Source of the DNA: DAMCAP01 sp964369265 | Lineage (GTDB): Bacteria; Bacillota; Clostridia; Oscillospirales; Ruminococcaceae | Direction: 5' to 3' | Assembly (NCBI GenBank): GCA_964369265.1 | Contig: CAYJEV010000087.1 | Location: 1-7,131 of the forward strand | DNA: 7,131 nt | Shown: one piece after another, positions 5,746 to 7,131 of the stretch | Position numbering within the stretch: the stretch's first letter is position 1 | Layout: every line of letters begins with the position of its first letter | The notes under the pieces: model-generated | Seen by the model: only the letters and a program-made list of their open reading frames with translations | The model's database searches: none | What the model was told of the DNA's origin: nothing | Position numbers and translations under genes: made by a program

Positions 5746-7042
5746 CCTATCTGTAACTCCAAAACAAAACTTATTTATAAATAGTATGGAGGACGAAGTG
5801 TTGTTTGGGGGAGCTGCTGGAGGAGGGAAGTCTTATGCGCAGCTTATGGATAGCCTATTGTTCGCTTGTATGTATAAAGGGAGCAGACAACTCTTGCTTA
5901 GGCGAACATTTCCTGAACTTAATAGATCGCTTTTGCTACTAAGCTATGAGATATTTCCAACCTCAGTCGCTGCTTATAATAAGAGCGAACATATTTGGAG
6001 GTTTGTAAATGGCTCTATTGTTGAGTTTGGGTATTGCGACAGCGAGGGAGATGTTACTAAATATCAATCGGCTGAGTATGATGTTATTCGTTTTGACGAG
6101 CTGACGCATTTCACCGAATATCAATACACATATTTGATAAGCCGAAACAGGGGAGCGAATGACTTTCCAAAGCAGATAAAGTCTACAACTAACCCAGGGG
6201 GGATAGGACATAACTGGGTTAAGGCTAGATTTATAGATGGAAAGAATGAGTATATTCCCTATACCGATGACAACAACCGAAAGAGCATATTTATTCCAGC
6301 GGTTATTAAAGATAACAGCTTTTTGATGAAGAAAGATCCTATGTATGTCAATCGCTTAAAGAGCTTGCCAACAAAGGAAAGAGAAACTTTGCTTGAGGGC
6401 AAATGGGACGTTTTTGATGGGCAGTATTTTGATAATTTTGATAGGTCGTTTCATGTTACTTCATATATGCCAAAGCAAAAAGATGAAAAGCTTTTTTGTA
6501 GCATGGATTATGGGCTTGATATGTTCGCGTTTTTAGTGGCGGCAGTTAATCCTTATGGAAGGGTTAGGGTGCTAAAAGAAGTGTATAAATCTAAGCTTTT
6601 GGTTAGCGAGGCAGCAGCTGAAATTGAAAAGACGGGCTATAAAATTGGAATGATATTTGCACCTCCTGACCTTTGGGGAAGAAACGGACAAACTGGAAGG
6701 AGCATAGCCGATATATTTTTTGAAAATGGCTATCCACTAACAAGGGTTAGCGCTAATAGGGTGGCAGGTTGGCTTACTGTTAAAGAGGCTTTGGAAAAAT
6801 CGGTTAAAAGCTCTGGAATGGAGGGCCTGACTATCACAAACCATTGCCCAAACTTAATTCGTTCGTTAAATGCTATAGCAAGGGACAGGCATAATCCAAG
6901 CGATGTTGCGATAACGCCTCATGAGCTGACTCATGCACCAGACGCACTTAGATATTTATATGCTGGCTTACCGAAGAGGCTGAGCGATAAAGTTGATACA
7001 AAGGCTTTGTATTCAAATATTTTTGTTAGGGGGAATAGTTAA
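5729..7042 (+). CDS. terL: Phage terminase large subunit (packaging ATPase and nuclease)
   Basis: TerL is the motor that pumps phage DNA into the prohead and the nuclease that cuts it. Numbering is from the ATG at 5729 (437 aa). The ATPase half has Walker A GGAAGGGKS (27–35, K34), Walker B VIRFDE (119–124, D123 and E124) and the coupling motif STTNP (152–156). The C-terminal RNase H-like nuclease half has acidic residues in the expected places: D260 in SMDYG, D314 in PPDLWG and D405 in HAPDALRY. Length and motifs are those of an intact enzyme, with no frameshift or internal stop. A TTG lies one codon earlier at 5726; I prefer the ATG. No clear ribosome binding site precedes either, so translation is probably coupled to the overlapping upstream gene. 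A portal gene would normally follow, but none begins within the 89 bases left in the window. Confidence 0.95.
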   Translation: MNRKINLSVTPKQNLFINSMEDEVLFGGAAGGGKSYAQLMDSLLFACMYKGSRQLLLRRTFPELNRSLLLLSYEIFPTSVAAYNKSEHIWRFVNGSIVEFGYCDSEGDVTKYQSAEYDVIRFDELTHFTEYQYTYLISRNRGANDFPKQIKSTTNPGGIGHNWVKARFIDGKNEYIPYTDDNNRKSIFIPAVIKDNSFLMKKDPMYVNRLKSLPTKERETLLEGKWDVFDGQYFDNFDRSFHVTSYMPKQKDEKLFCSMDYGLDMFAFLVAAVNPYGRVRVLKEVYKSKLLVSEAAAEIEKTGYKIGMIFAPPDLWGRNGQTGRSIADIFFENGYPLTRVSANRVAGWLTVKEALEKSVKSSGMEGLTITNHCPNLIRSLNAIARDRHNPSDVAITPHELTHAPDALRYLYAGLPKRLSDKVDTKALYSNIFVRGNS

Positions 7043-7108
7043 AAGTGAATAGCCAAAGGTTTCGCACTAAACTTTCAGTGTTCCGTCAGGCAGAGTAAAA
7101 GTTTTGCT

Positions 7109-7128
7109 AAATTTTTTTCAAAAAATTT
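7109..7128. repeat. A/T-only 9-bp inverted repeat near the right edge
   Basis: AAATTTTTT (7109–7117) and AAAAAATTT (7120–7128) are exact inverted copies with two bases between them. The preceding stretch from 7043 holds no gene I can recognise; a GTG at 7045 opens only 17 codons. The element may be a recurring intergenic repeat of this genome or chance AT richness. It does not look like an intrinsic terminator, having no GC-rich stem or separate T run. Confidence 0.4.
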
Positions 7129-7131
7129 CAG

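Noticed and set aside
7064..7080. Imperfect palindrome CACT…AGTG after terL as a terminator
   Set aside because: The stem has an internal mismatch, the loop would be only two bases and no T run follows.

Overview
The window looks like a piece of an AT-rich Firmicute chromosome, most likely from the Clostridia. The evidence is strong AGGAGG-type ribosome binding sites, sigma-A-like promoters, the four-cysteine form of ribosomal protein L32, and a DUF512–der–plsY–gpsA gene order that I associate with clostridial genomes. I cannot name the species.

Positions 1–5110 hold host housekeeping genes, all on the minus strand, in two transcription units. The upstream unit is yceD (DUF177) followed by rpmF (L32). 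It starts at a perfect-consensus promoter (TTGACA, 17 bp, TATAAT at 5188–5216) and ends at a clear intrinsic terminator (4369–4400). A second promoter (4339–4367) lies immediately past that terminator and drives a DUF512 PDZ/radical-SAM-like protein, then der (ribosome-assembly GTPase), plsY and gpsA. These four genes are tightly packed, with der and plsY sharing one base. gpsA runs off the left edge, lacking only its stop and probably a few residues. GpsA makes sn-glycerol-3-phosphate and PlsY acylates it, so the last two genes are consecutive steps of phospholipid synthesis. L32, YceD and Der all belong to large-subunit ribosome biology.

Positions 5111–5427 are a very AT-rich divergent intergenic region. 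It carries the yceD promoter and leader, weak plus-strand promoter candidates and a perfect 7-bp inverted repeat.

Positions 5428–7042, on the plus strand, hold a probable phage terminase small subunit and an intact-looking terminase large subunit, overlapping as in a phage packaging operon. Positions 7043–7131 contain no recognisable gene, only a 9-bp A/T inverted repeat. No integrase, repressor, portal or att site is visible, so the window captures a host/phage junction or a remnant and cannot distinguish the two. I see no CRISPR array, tRNA, rRNA or insertion sequence. I found no convincing new biological system; the most useful leads are the packaging genes abutting the host operon and the unassigned DUF512 protein next to der.
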